Assembly: GCA_018697195.1 (NCBI GenBank)
Contig: JAGMWU010000074.1
Coordinates: 132,415-196,414 of the forward strand
Reading direction: 5' to 3'
DNA from: Certhia americana
Lineage: Eukaryota; Chordata; Aves; Passeriformes; Certhiidae
DNA: 64,000 nt
Shown one piece after another: positions 3,814 through 18,800 of the stretch. A program made the position numbers and the translations under genes. Numbering within the stretch: the first letter of the stretch is position 1; each line of letters starts with the position of its first letter. The notes under the pieces were generated by a model. It was not told the origin of the DNA. It saw nothing but the letters and a program-made list of their open reading frames with translations, and did no database searches.

Positions 3814-6800
3814 ATATGAACATTAAACATGAAATAACAAATAGAAATGAATACTGGCCGCAACCCAAGAGCACTTTCTGCTCTTCAGGGCAGTTTATAT
3901 TAGTTTGAATGGAATTAATAACCAAAGAAAGCACCAGAAAAGAGAATGTCCACCTTCTTAATAGTTTCAGGGAATGAAATTTATATTTTCTGTACATATA
4001 AATCTTTCTTGTGTGAACCTTGCTTGCTTTAGATTTTAAGGAAAAGTACCAGGGTCCTCTTCATTTAAGGGAATGCTAGCAAGTGGAACAGAAAGAGTCC
4101 TTTTTTGGCAGTCATATTATCTAAAAGAACCTTTTCTCTGATCCCCAAAGTTATATCTGTCTCTTATCTCCCTCCCATCCTCTTCCCCATCCTCACTTGC
4201 AAATTGAATTTCCTCAGAGCTTCTTTACATCTGAGGGCATTTCACCGAGCTCTGAACTCCTTGTAGTGAAAATCTCTAGTTCAAGGCTTCTTAGAAACAT
4301 CTCTTGTTGCAGCTAAGAAAAGCTCCATTAATGAGGCATACATACTGATAAAGAACCTAAGACAAGAACTGATTTTCTGACTCCTTTTACTCTCTGAAGC
4401 AAAATGCACACAGGAATTTTTTATGTAGAAGGTTTTTTTTACATTAAAATCTCCAGCATGTGGAAAATTATTACCTCTTAAGGAAATGCTGAACTAACAG
4501 CCTTATACGGTGTTAGTGACAGTCTCCTATGATGAATTTTGAAACTGAGGAGATTCAATAAAGGTGTAACACCACCCTGAAGGTCCTGGGGCTGTTTCAG
4601 TTTTTGTTACAAATTGTATGTGATTCATTGCAGTCTGACTTTTCTCTCTCTAGACTACCTCACTTCTTGAAAAATGGTTTTATGGAAATCAGTCCACAGT
4701 GTCATGCTGCTAGATAGAGTTTTGTTTTGGAGTATTTCCTATTTCTCCTCTTTGCTCATGAAGGGAGTCAGATATGGATATCTAAATCTGAGTAAATTTT
4801 CTTATTCTGTATATATAGGATGTCAGAAAATATACATTATGTTTACTTACAAATCTGTGTCTGTGCATGGACAAATATCTTTATGCACACTTATGCAAGC
4901 TTCATGGGCACGTGTGTGCTCATATAGATGGTGACTCTGTAGCTTACACAGCTCTTATGGCTTTAAACCTGATTCCTTCTGATTGAAACCAAAGCCCTCA
5001 TCCTGTACCCCATTATTTTTTTGCTAAAAGAAATTCCTTGCTCAGAGTAGTTTACAGTGTACATGAGCAGAGAATAGGAAATTACGCAGAAGCTAAAACA
5101 GTTAAAATGAAGCCTGGTCAACATGTAAGTTTTGAACACTTGCAACAGCTGGTAGTTAATTTTTGGCTGATAAAGCTTTTACTACAAATCATCAGAATAC
5201 TCATAACACTTCCAGAAGAAACAACTGAGCTTGTGGGAAAAAATAGGACTTAAAATGCAAGGAGAGATGGGTAGTGACTAAGCACAATGCCCCTGCTACA
5301 AGGTAGCTCCCTCAATGTAATTTATGTCTGTTAATTATTCAGAGTTCTCTTGAGTCCAGATATTTGTTCATGCAATGCTGCTGAAGTTTTCAAGGAAGTC
5401 AACACTGTGAAAATATGAAGATATTGGTAACTGGAGGAAAACCAAATTGATTAAGGGGAGCTTAAATAAGGCAGTGAACAGCTGGATGTTCAGAAATCTA
5501 AATCTAATATATAATTCTATTTCCAAAATTATTACAGCTTTTCAGCTTCTCACCCTAGTTTCTATTTGGGCTTTTTTACATGTACTCCGATACAAGTATC
5601 AGTTTTTAGGTTTTCAGGCAACATTATCGCAAAAAATGTTATAGAATATTTTCAAATATCCCAGGAATTTCCATATATAATTTTTATTTGTAATAAATTT
5701 CAGTCATTACCTTTGCAGTGTCTGTTAGGGCAACTATTAAACTTGACAACCAGGAACTTACTTAGTTCATTACAATACATTGCAGTATGCATCTTCCTTT
5801 AACAGATAGTAATATTCCAGAGTGACAGTGTTTTTCAAACTTCATCAGAATTCAAGTAAAATTGGGTGGTGCTACTAATGTGACTGAAAACTTTTATGAC
5901 TTTGCAGGTCCCTCATATGTCAGTCAATGTTTGGACACTAACTGTAACTCTATATTGTGTGTGGTATCTCAACAGAGACTTTATAGCATTAGCATTGAAG
6001 TGCTGGTGACCTGAGAGAGGTGGCCACTGGTAAATTCTTCAGGCTAGGAATTACCTAGTCATCATCTCAGGAGTTAAACTCTTCTTACAAAGAGCTGTAA
6101 TTATCCTTAAAGATAATAAATAAATAAATAAGTAAATAAATGGAAAGAAAAAAAAGGAAAACTCAACCTGTGTATTGTGGTAATGCTGTTTAACGTGGCG
6201 TATGTTGAGCTGTATAGTCCTCACAGCCTTAGCTGTGTCCTAGAACTTCCCCCCTGTTTCTACCTTAATGTTTCTACCTTAGCACATTAAACCTGCCATG
6301 TCTGGCCACTTAGCTGGTCATGAGCAGCTGTTTTGCAGCTGGCATTCACATAAGTCCTGGAAGATTTACTGGGAGAGGAATTCAATAAGCAGAGTATGAC
6401 AAATTCTGAAGTTGCTTTTCAGATATACAGGAACCCCTTCTTCCTGAATTTTGTGATTCTTGGATTTAAAGGAATGAATAACTGGTTTTGCATACTTTCT
6501 TTGTTAGAAAAAATAAACATTTTCCTCTTATTTTTTAATTTTCTAGGTTTTATATTGGTTATTGTGCAGTAATAGAAAAATCATGTATTTTCTAAGCTTT
6601 ATCATGAGAGATAAACATGGTTTGAGTGATTTCAGATGATCATATTTATTTTTCCACTCTGGTTATTCCTGATGACTGGAACACTTTTTTCTGAACAACA
6701 TGAATGACATTTCTCCGTTGCTTCTTTGTAACTCCCTTGTGCCATCACTCTGTTTTCAACAAAGTTTGACTTTTGAGTTGAGATTGAAAAAGTTTAGATC

Positions 6801-9800
6801 AGAAAAAATATATCTGTTATGTGAATTCAAGAGGTTTTTATTTTCTACTTTGTTAAACACATTTCAAAACTGAATATCCTTTGCTTTGTAATTTTTTTCC
6901 TGGAGTTATGCCAGCCTTCAAAGATCATTGTTTTGACTATGTGTTTGGTGTTTGACTTGATTGTTCTCCCAGATAGAAATAGGCTTTATTTATTTTTGGT
7001 TTAATTGTTCATACAGAGCAGCTCCCTATTAATGGAAAAGCATGCAGAATACCTGCCTTTCCTCTTCATGGAAAAAAAAAAAAAGCCTTTTTCATGTTCA
7101 AAAGGTGAATGTGAAGGCAAACCTACAAAAGAAAACTGATCTGCATCTGATTGCAGTGCCATGACCTCCATAACTTCTCAAATTAAAAAAATCCTGCTAG
7201 ACTAGCCATATTCTCATACTGATTGCTTGAGTGTAATAATCTACATCCCTTTGGTGTAGGTATAATCATCTTATGTGGAATTGGATTACTGCCTTAAGAA
7301 ATGAAAAAAGCCATCCTCATATTTGCCTCTGGAATGTCAGGCTAATAATAAGAGTAATACAAGTGATATTAAAATGTTAAATGGCAAGCTATAAAGGTAT
7401 ACATTTTTGTTCTATTTATTTAAAATATATTTTTTCTGTTGGTCTTAGTATTGGGGTAAATACCGTAACAATTACTGAAGTCAATGACTTATATTCTACC
7501 TTCACCAAGCCAAGCAATTTTTTAAATTTTAAATGGTTTTGCTAAGTAATAAAAAATGAAATATATGATTTGTCAGCAAATTACTAAATGCACCACTTTA
7601 AGTAGTCCCACAAATTTCTGAAGAGTCTGATTTTTACTGCATGCTAAACATTGAATTTGATGGCATATTGAGATTACATTGATTTGTTTATCTTTTTTAT
7701 GGTTTCTTAGGTCTGTCATTCTGTGTCTATCATCCCTAAAAGCATTCCTCTTGCCAAGCCTGTCTGCCACCTGTAATACATAAGGATGAAAAGCCAAAGG
7801 AAAGAATTCAGTCTCTTTTTGTTTTCCTGCGAGAGGTGTTTCAAGAAGCTTTGTGCAGTCCTTGGTGGCAAGAATAAGGGAGAATTTAGCACTAACCCTG
7901 ATGCTTCCAAGGCTTCTGTATATCCAGAGATATACAAGGAGAAACACAGTTATCTTGATTCCAAGTTATTTGGATGATGCATATTGATGGGGGGCAGTCT
8001 CCTTCTAGTCCAGGCTCCTCTTCACTCTAATAGAAATTTTTAGGATTCTCTTGATGAGTAAATAGAGGAACTACTCCAGAAGGCCAATTTAATTTGGAAA
8101 TGAAGGCACTAAGGTTGTCCTGTAACCTGGCTTTTAGATGTTTAAGCATGTATGGAGATCAGCTTCAGTCTCCCTTTATGCGTTGTCAAACACTGATGCA
8201 GGTGAAATCACAAAAAAATTTTTCTTGAGCCATCCCTAAGTATCATTTTAATTTCCATTCATTCAATTACAGCTTAAAATTGCTGAGTTTCTCTTTTATT
8301 CTATGAGAATGAGGAAAGAAAATGATTTCCCCTCTCTCACTCAGACCATATTTCTGTTGACCTAGATGTGTATTCTGGGCTTTGGTAGAGGAAAGCTGTA
8401 CCTAGGACCATATTTCATGATGACTTCTGACACTGAGTTCATTAGGGTTACATTTAGAACTCCAGTCCCTATATTCTTAAATCAGTAAAATCCAGTGAAC
8501 TGGAACATTTTGAGGAGTTTGTCTAGATACTCTATCTTTGTCACCATTGTAGAGTTTTATGTGCCTTCAAAGCTCTGTTCTTTCTGTTGATTTACAAGGA
8601 TATATTTTTTCCAGGAAAAATATTTTATGCCTGCCCACTTCTCCATGAGTTGCATGGGAGCTCTTCATGGGGGAGAATGCCTGTCCTGCCACCTGTCAGC
8701 CAGCAGGGTTCTGTCAGAAATTTAGTTATGTCCATTGCTCTGTCTGAAATGTAAAACTATATCCTATATACAATATGAGGAGAATGCCCTACCAATGGGC
8801 TACAGGAAGCCCCTATGCCCTAGTAGAATTACTGAATTCCAGTGACTATAACAATATCTTCTGATGGGAAAGGGAGGGAGAAGGAAAATTTTTTGCTTAA
8901 CCTGGAGACAGTCTTGCAATATTTAAGCTAATACTATGAGAAGATATCACAGCATACATAAAACATGAGAGGCCAAACAGGAAGACTTCTAATATTGCAG
9001 TAGCTTTGCAAAAACAGATGGTGCAGCACAGACACGACAAAATATTGCTTAGGCATTTAGTAGCTCACAGTTCTTCCCTAAACAATAGAGTTAGTTCAAA
9101 ATCTACTAAAAACAAAGGAAATTCTGACTGTCTCCAGCCCAGGTTGGAAGGAGCCAGCTGTTTCTATTAAAAATGCCTTTTAGCTTATCCCGTGCAAGGT
9201 AATTTCACAAGAGTCAGACATCAGATTTGCCTCCAAACAAGTACCTTTTCCCAAGCAGTTCTCATGATCAGCATTTCAGATGCGTGAAGGAATTTGGTAT
9301 CTGGATGGATCTTTTAAAGAAAATTCTTTTACATAAAGCATATCAAGCCATATGTTGAAGGCTACTTGAAGAAATCCCTCAAGAGAACTAAGTCTAATGC
9401 TAACATATGAATCTTTTCTACACAGGAGCTTAGCATGGTTGTGGAATTTAAAAAAAAAAAAAATTATTTTCCTTGTGGAATAGGGCAGTAAGTTCAAACC
9501 TTAGCCTTTTCCTTTGTCTTGCAAATAAAATGACTGTTCCTGAAATTTGGAAATATCCAAACATCTTCCAGATGGATATTATAGCCTATATTAAACCTGT
9601 CAACATTTATCCTGGTGGATGTAAACAGTCAAGTGATAATTTTTTCCATTCACTCAATCTGAAAAAATGCAAACCAGTTTGTTATATTCCTGTATTTTCC
9701 ATCTTAAGGTGTTGGTAGATGTTCCTCTGCTTGCTTTTGTTTGAAAAAAATGACTTTTTTTCAACAAATGGTTTTAATAAGGGAAGGGTGGGCCCAAAGT

Positions 9801-12800
9801 CTCATATCACTGCAAACACAAGAACACTCAGATATAGCTGGAAAGACTCTTCTAGAGAAGGATGATTAGGGATCAGTTCTGATAATACTCACTGTCATGG
9901 AACCTTCCTGGTCTATATGTGTTACATAGAAAAATTGTTCCTTAATGGCAACATCTTGGCTTTCTCTTTCCTCATAGCTGCCCACTCGGGGTGTAAATGT
10001 CTAGATGAGATGCCAGTTCACTGATATCCTGCCAGAGGAAAAGACTTAGGGAAACAAGCTTTCAGCAATTCTGCATTTTTTAAACATAAGGGAGAGACGG
10101 GGAGGGCTGTGCTGAGGTTGCTGAGGTCTGGTTTAGCAGAGTGAGCTGTTAAGAGAGCAGCTGGGTCCCAGCTCCACAGCTAAAAGTGGTTGAGCAGAGC
10201 TCTGTGCCTTTCTGATGCAATTGCCCCTTGGGAGCTGTGCTGCTTAAGCTCCTGGTAGCTGGCTCCTTTCCACCTCTCTGTCAGTCTCAGATCTTGATCC
10301 AGTCTCTGTCCCTGTAAGGGCTGCTGGTGGTTTCAAAGTGTGCTTTTGGCAGCGGGTACAAGAAAAAGAAATTAATTTTTTTTCTAGGAAAAAAATACTT
10401 GGGGACTGATGCTCAGCTGGTCTGAATGACAGCAGGCTTACAGCTTTGATGGCAGCCTGTGTGTGCAGATAGACAGCTGAGCCATCAGTTAACATCAGGT
10501 TGTGAAAAAGCAGCAAACCCACTGATCTGCTGGCTGGTGGAAGAGCACTAAAGCCAAGTGTATGGTTGTGTTTTTCTGATGAACATCTTCCCTGCTGACA
10601 TGACCAAGCCTCACGAGCCACTGTGCTCATGCATTTGCTGCAAGGCACAGAAACTCTTTCAGAAATGGCTGTCTCATATCCCCAAGGCATTGGGCATCTC
10701 TTGCTGGTCACCTCCTCAAAGGAGAGCCCCTTTACATTAAAGAAATGCAGTGTAGGAGAAACAAAATTCTGCTGGTACTCGAAACTACAATTGCAGGCAT
10801 ACCTCTTGTTCATTCCTGTCTGGCCTAGATATTATGATACCTCCATAAGCATTGAGCCCGTCCTAAAGATATCAATTTCCACTTCCCACCACCTCTTCCC
10901 TCTGGGCAAAGAGATAAGCCCACCACCAGCATGGCCAGCCATCAGCCCAAGGCCACACGCTTCACTAATGTGAAAAGTGCAGGGAAGAGTGGCAATTTAG
11001 GAAGACTTATTTGCACTTAAACATGTTTTTAATTACATAAAATGTTTTCATAAACCTCTTTAAATAGTCATAGTACTTTATTTTTCTCCCCATTTTCACT
11101 GAATGATTACCCATGCATTTGTTCATAAGTAGAAGTGTTATCCTTTCTGTCGGAGTCTGGAAATATGACGAATTTCTCTTTGCATGTTTGAGAGATTTTA
11201 GAATCTCTGAAACAGTGTTTTTAACCTTTGTTCATGGAAAAAAGGCTTTTAAGCTCTGAAATGAAGCAGGGTTTTCAAGAGTGTGTATTAAATAGTAGAA
11301 TAGTGCATAGTTTTATCACAGGGTGAGAATTTTAGATATATGTGGATTTTAGGATGGTAAGCAAGTGATGACAAGATGGAGGAAGCACATGGCTTTTGGG
11401 TTTCTTCCTTCTTCTTCCTTGCCTCCATGTTCTGCAGTGAGGTGGCACATTATAGTTGGCTTAGAAGAGAATCTAACCTTCTAACATAGATAATAGTTAT
11501 TGGTGAAGAATTATAAATACTGATTACGTAGTTTGTAGTATAAAGATAATCGTCACCTTTGGGGCTGGGTCCTTTCCCCGTGAGCTGACCTGATGAACAG
11601 ATCTCTGTGGGTCAGAGAAGAAATTGTGCTGATAAGAGAAAAATAAACAGCCTTGAAGAAGCAGAGGAGATGGCTCTCGGTTTTTTCCTTCGATCTCGGT
11701 GCTGGGCAAAAGACTTTTACACTCTCGGGAAGAACAGCATCGCGTAAAAAACCCGAGACCTTTCTGTAATTAGAGAATACTATAATTGTAAAGGCTCCAG
11801 TTCTAATCAGCCTTGGGCAACAGCCTCCAAGATCAACCCTTGTGTATTCAACTGTACAAAAACCTTCAGCACTGTGATGCTCAGAGACATCTTTTCTTCT
11901 CTTTAATAAGGGCAACTCTTTTGATTTTGTCATTCTTGGTAAGACAAGATCTGTTATGCATAGGATGTGGGTGAGGTGATCTTGGGTTTATTTAGTGAAA
12001 CTTAGCATATCATCTCTGTTCCTCCTGCTACATGATGCAAAAACTCACTGGGAGAGGGAAATGAGATCAGAGAGAAGTGAGTTCTGCTCTTAACTCTGTA
12101 ACAGATTTATGGAATGATTTTGCACCATCAGATCACCTCTATGACACTGTCTGCAAAACAAAGATAAAGATTTTTCATACTTTTATGAAATGCTTTGAGC
12201 ACTTTGCCTGAAAATACATAACTTTTAATATTGGATATGGTTCGCTGAGGGAAAACAGGCTGACTAGTAGCAAGTGCTGGTATTAATGCATATTTGCTAA
12301 CCTGAACAAGAAAAACAACATATTAAGAAGATGAATGATAATATTTTTACTTGATGAAACTTTATATACTGTTTCCTTAAGTGTGGCTGAAATACTTGTA
12401 ACACTAAGTACAATTTTACAATTTTTCTAATTTGTTGTAAGATATTAAGAAGTAAAATATCTCCATCTTTTTGTTAAGATAGCAAGATATCTCTTTTCCC
12501 TGATGAACTTCCCTGCTATTTATCAGTGTAAAAAAATCTTAGTAAATGAATGAAATAGGCAATATTTCAAGAGGAAATAGAAACTTTCCAATAATGACAG
12601 TGAGAAAAATTTCCAATTAGATTCGCTTATCAGTCACTTCAAATGAATATGACACTAAAAATAATGATCTTTGAAATAACAGCATTAGAGAGAAAAAAAT
12701 GAAACCAATTTTTGTAAAGAAACAGTAAAATACAATCTCTTCCTATTCCCTCCTGTGTCTCTGTGTGTCTCCTGGTACGTGGGTGTATTTCACCTATAGT

Positions 12801-15800
12801 AAGATTAGCTTAGAGAGCTTTTATACAGGAAGATTTTGCCTGGTGAGTTAGGCTGAAAGATTTCTGTCTCAATAAAATAAAAATATCCAAGTTAAAATCT
12901 TTATTGCAAACTAAAAATCCATTTTCTTTAATGTGTGTTCTGAGGTCTGATTTGTATCTGTCACTGGAGTGAAAAGGTAAAGGTGACACCCTGGGTGGGG
13001 GAGGATGTGGGCATTGCATTGGAGAGTTTGCTGAGACTAAGTTAAAATGTCTGAGGGTGGGAGTGGCAGCAGCTGTTCTTATGTGTCTAATGCCCTGCTC
13101 TTTGTCTTACACCAGCATCATGTGTGCTTAGAAATTGTCTAACCTAGAAGTATGTTATAAGCTAGCAAAATAATAATTCTTGCCAACAGAATAAATTTCT
13201 TGAAGTGTTTTCATACATTCAAGTCTGTGGATAACTCATCCACAGGACTCTAGGAGTTTCTCTGTGATGAGGATTTCGTGTCAATGCATTTGGGAATAAA
13301 CTGGCTCTTTCACTTTTCTGCTCTTTGGTGTGTGCCACAGACACTGAGACACCACAGAAAGTGTCCCTAACCAACCTTGCTGTATTTAGTACAGTGAACA
13401 TATCTTAGATGAATATTTGGATGGAATTATCCATGAGCTGGGCTCCTGTCAAGCACTGGGTTGGGAGACGGGACAATTTTTAGACTAGCTGTGGCAAGTA
13501 GGTGTTGATAACACATGGGTAACATGAAGCTACGGGTGCAACACTGAGTGACCTGTTTGGCAGCTGTGTGAAGTGGCCATCTATTGATCAAGTGTTTAGA
13601 CGATTTAAACTTCCTGGAAACACTTTGACCAAGGAGTGGGCAGGAAAAGCTGATCCCATAGTGAGGTGTTGCAGTGTGCCCATTAGTGCTGATGTCTCAT
13701 GGAGTGCAGGCAAGTCACCACCAGTTAAGATTCAGTTCATTTATGAGAGGCACATTTTACCTCCCAACCACAGGGACTTCAGCAGACTTGTGGGTCATGT
13801 GCAGCACCACTCAGGTCTACCTGCAGAGCATAGAAGAAATAAAGTGAGCAGGTGTGAGAGCCAGGATCTGCTCCCTCAGGCTGGACCAGATCCATGAGAC
13901 ACTTGCTCTTGTACAAGGCAGCAGCTCACAGGGGTCCTTGCTAAAGGCACAGCTCCCAGCACTTCTCACAGTATTACTGGGGATGGGCTGGAGGCATAGG
14001 GCAGGGCTTGGCACTCAGAAATCAGGGGCTAGGCTGGATCCTCAATCAAGAGAAAGTGAGGTTGAAGATGCTGTGGTTCTTACACCCCTCAAGTATTTTG
14101 TAGTCAGCTTGGATAGTTAGGAAATTTACACAGTTTGTGGGGATACATAGGTTATAGGGTACCCTGTTTACTTTTCAGAGGTATTTTTGATGTTTAAAGA
14201 GAAAAAGATATATATGTGGAATCTTCTTTCTGAAACTATTGACCAAGTATCATATTCAGAAGAAATGTTACAAGAAACTTTCACTTAATTTTTTCATTAA
14301 AAACTCATAATTAAGACCTTCTCACAATTTTCTACTCTTTTCTATTCTTATTATAAGAAAAGTTTTGTTGTCTCTTTCTAGTGCTGATTTCATGGGCCTA
14401 CTTTAAAAAGAAATAGTTTTAAACCCATTTATCTCTATATATGAAGGTTGCCTTGAAACCACTGAAAAATGACCATATTGGAAACATTAGCTGACCTTCA
14501 TTTATACAGGACTAGTTGTTGACACTACCCTGAATAGGCACTGAAAAAATTTCCCTCTTAGACCAGACAACAAAAGTATCTGAAGTTTATGTGTAGATAT
14601 ATATTCAGGATGACCAGGAATTTTTAAGCGGGCTTGCTTTTTTTTTCATAACATGTAAATTTGGACAGAGCTACTTCAGTCTTGTGAACTAGAGTAATTT
14701 ACTTCTAACCTTGGAAGATTTCGGTAATGTGCATTTCCACATCAAAGGGGTAAAAAAGGAGACACGGCCTTGCAGTAGTTTTTGTGGGTCATGATAAAAT
14801 GGGTAATTTCAGAAATAAGAAAACAGAGAATGTGCAGCAGTATTCTCCTGTAGTTTCAAGACAGGTAAACTAAATTCTAGTTACATAATTTCTCTAATAA
14901 TATTAATACATTTCAAAACTTCTGACAGTGTAGGAAAAGGACTGAATCTTGTGGCATATCACAACTATTTTGATTCAGAATACCGAGGATAGAACTACTT
15001 AGGCCTAACAAAAAATGAACTGTCTTCCACATGTAAGTAAGCTTTCTCTGTCTTCATAGCCTCCTCTGGGCTGGAGAAGAGGCTCTTAAGTGTTGCTGTG
15101 TCAGATCTTTGTATGAATAGACCGGCTCCTGCACGCTCACAAGCTACTGACACAAACTGTGCTTTACTCTCATTATGTTTTCTGTGAAATGTGGCTCTAG
15201 AAGTGTGCAGTAACAGAGTGCAGCTGTTTCCCTGAGCAAAGGTTGTAGAAAGTGTTTTTCTTGGGGGTTAAATCTTTGGTGACTCTTGGTTACACTGCAT
15301 CTGAAATGATGAACCAAAATCACTGCTGGTCAGAAATTTCACCTCACGCATTTGCTGTTTGAGAATACTGATCCCAGAGTGCTGATGTGGTCCATGGACA
15401 TGGATTTATTTCAGCTTTGGGAAACAAAAATCTTCATATCCATGTCTCCAGCAGCCAGCCTCTGCTCTAATGAATTATTATCGTCAGATCATTTACAGCA
15501 GTGCCTGATTTCTTTCTAGGAAAAGGTCCAAGGAAGCATTTTAAAAAGCTTACAGTTTGCTGTGGTCATTAAGTAGTATGTGGCTTTGGAACAGTTTATA
15601 CACCAAAAAAATACAATTTTTAAAAAAAGCCACTGACTGTTGTAATGGCTTTTCATCCACTGCTGTTAAAAGGGCTTTCCTAGAATCTACTTGAGGGGAA
15701 TTCAAATAATAAAGAAAGATTATGAGCATTTTTTTCTCAAATAACTTGGAGCAGAGGCACACACATTTTTCACAAAAAGTATTCAGCTTTCTTTTAGCTT

Positions 15801-18800
15801 GAAACTTGCACATAATTCATACAATGGAACTTTTTACAGCTGATTTGTTTTTCTCAATACAGCTGCATAAGTGGGCTTCTTACATAAAGACTGAGAAGGA
15901 GATTTAAGTGGGTAATGGAATAGATGCTTTCCCAGAGGTTAAAATATTGAACTGGATGGGATTATCCACTACCCATGTTATGGGTGCTTACGTTAGAATT
16001 GGCCAACAGTCACACTTTCCTGCTGTTGAATTTGGCGTGATTGTGAAGGGCTAGAAGTATGTTTCTTATGAGCTGTGTTTATGATGGCATGTACTTTTCC
16101 AAAATATCCTTGAGTCTTCCTGGCATTTCTCTAATGTCAACAATAAGGCACAACTGTCATATAAATTTGCACATGGCCAGTTCTGTCATGTAACTGTAGC
16201 CTTGCCAATATTGTTGAGTGTCAAAGGAAAACAAACCCAAGCCCCTAACCTGCCTCCTCTGACACTGGACCCTATTCATGTCTCTGAGACCAAATGGAAA
16301 GCGACAAACACTTCTTCACAACACATTGGCTGTATGAACAAGTGTTGATAGCATGGTTTGAAAGACACAGCCTGGTGCCACCATGCCCAGCTGTTTCTTC
16401 ACTAGTTACCATTGTGCTGCCTCTCTTTTCAGGTTGGCAAGTGTGTTTCTAAGTAGCCTCACATTTTGTCTCCAGGGTGCTCTATCTTTGGTGCTGCTTG
16501 CCAGTACAATAGATGAGCCTCTTTCCCAATGCTGAATGTGATGCTTTTGTGTAGACTTAATCTTTGGTGAAACAGGTTCATCCCTGCTGTTTACAAAATT
16601 TGCAGAACTCAGTGCCAAGAAGTACATCTGCTGTTGGCCCTGTCACTTTGCTCTACTGAAACAACACTCGTTTTGTTTCTAGGCTCTGATGTCCTGATTT
16701 ACTAGATGCAGTTTGAGGAGAATAGTTTATTTTTATGCTTTGTCATTTTTATGCTTTTTTTACTTACTTGAATTTTCACTACACAAAAAACCAGCTTGAT
16801 GTCCTGATATAGAACCCTTCCTAACACAGTTATGTCCCCAGCCTTGGCCAAACCAGCATGTCCTTTGCATGCAGTGACATGGGCAGGGTTTGAGCTCTGA
16901 TTTTTGGTATTGCCTTTCCTGTATTTACCCTTGGCACCTAGGTCTCCTGTGCCTTGTATGGTAAATGCATTCCTGAAACCAGCCCCAAATATCTCTGTTT
17001 CCTTATGGATTCAAGCTATGTACAAATCCTTATTGATCTTGTGGGATTTGGGTAGTGGGTATTAGATTCCTGGAAAATATAATCTGTGCAAGCTCAGACA
17101 GGAGATACCATAGCAATATGTGCAGAAACCCCATGCCATGTATCAAGTCCATGCCTTGTGGAACAGCTGGCAAATTTGATTATGTGCCTATCATGAAACA
17201 ACTTCTAAAAGTTGCCATACGTGTGGGGTGAATGCTTTCCTTTTAATTCAGTGTTAGTTTGCATTAGACATAGTAACCAAGTGAACAGATTGCTTATAAT
17301 TAATGAATGAATTAATTACCACACTTGTATTTATTTCCCCCAACATTTGCTGTCCATGATTTTCCTGTCAAAGATTTATTTGCACTACCTTTCCACTGGC
17401 ATGAAACATGCTAAAGAAGGTCCATTTGTAGCCACCTTTAGAAGCTCTTACAAGATAAGAACGCTGCATAGCTCTTTCTAATTCTAAGTTTAACCTTTTT
17501 CTAAGCATTAGCTGGCTGAGAGCTTTTCCTTATCTTTATCATGTTCAGTGCTAACAATCAAGGAAGGCTGAGGCTGATGTCAATGCTATGAAGCAGAGAT
17601 GATAATGAGAGGAGAGGATATTTTTTATGGTAAGCTCCTCCTAATCTAGGCTCTGAGTTTCCATCCCTGTGTTTCAATTATAAACGAGGATATCCATGTG
17701 TTGGCTGAGCTTTACTGTTTGCCAAGGACAGCAATCTGAGAGCAGCAGATTTATTTTCTGTCCTAAAATAACAGAAGTCAAAGAGGGAAAATGTTGCTTG
17801 TCAAGTCCAAGCACTGCAGAGTCTCCCGCTCCATGCTGTTTGGTGCTTTGTGCAGCCTGCTTTTTAAAGCCTCTGGCTCTTGCTAAGTCTCTTGAGAGAC
17901 AAATTTTTGCTTTAAAAACCTCAGCTGTCAACCATCCTGAAGTATGACTCCTTGGCTAGCTGCTATAATACTTCCCCTCTCTTCTGCTGTAAATGCTGGA
18001 AAGGAAAGCGCATCACATTGAAGATTTAAAAAGAAAGTGGGATAAACTGCTCCTTACAGGCACCATTGTTGCAACCTTTATTGAAGACCTGGTATTTAAC
18101 AGAATTTTATGTCTCCTCCCTTCAGTACATCTGAAGGAAATTTTTGCTTTGCTGATTCCTATGACCACAGTATCCCTGAGCAACAGCAGAGCATGATGCA
18201 AAACCAACAGGTCTCCTGAGATACACTTCTGAAATAACTGCAGCAGAGTTGCTCATTTTCTTGGTTTCTGAGAAGACCAAACTTCAGGGGTTTTTTACTA
18301 CGTCTGTCTGCAATAAAAGAAAGCCTGCGTCAGCTCCTGTTTTAAACCCTACCTTGTCAAAAGCTGAATCAGAGCCACAAATGTAGGTGGCTCTGATTAT
18401 GTTATGTAGGATGCCACCCACTGTCTTCTGATAATCTCCTCAACACTGCCCTGGAAGTGCTGGGAATGCTGAGTCCTCTGTGATGTTGTCCTGAGACTGA
18501 ATTTGAAGCCACGTTCTCCCACTCCAGTAAATATCTGTTTGTCTCTATTGGAATGCATAGACTAGTGCCATATCTCACTAACGAAAGTGAGATCAAAAGA
18601 ACTTTTGGTAAAGTTTTAATTCTTTTAATAGAAGTAAAGATTGAAATGCCTTTTTCTCTTGTGATAGTGAGTAATTAACATGGACTGAATATCCATATTT
18701 TATATGGGTTTTTTTCTCTATCAATCAGCTACATCTGTAAGTATACAGATATGTTCCATTCTTTATCTGGTGCCTTTTCTTCTTATGACATACTTGTGCT

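Noticed and set aside
3494..3997. 167-codon minus-strand open frame
   Set aside because: It spans the LTR-like block and adjoining unique DNA and shows no recognisable retroviral or cellular domain. LTR U3 sequence is not normally coding in this class.
10244..10813. 189-codon minus-strand open frame
   Set aside because: No domain, no codon pattern and overlapping open frames on the other strand. Expected by chance in 64 kb with locally higher GC.
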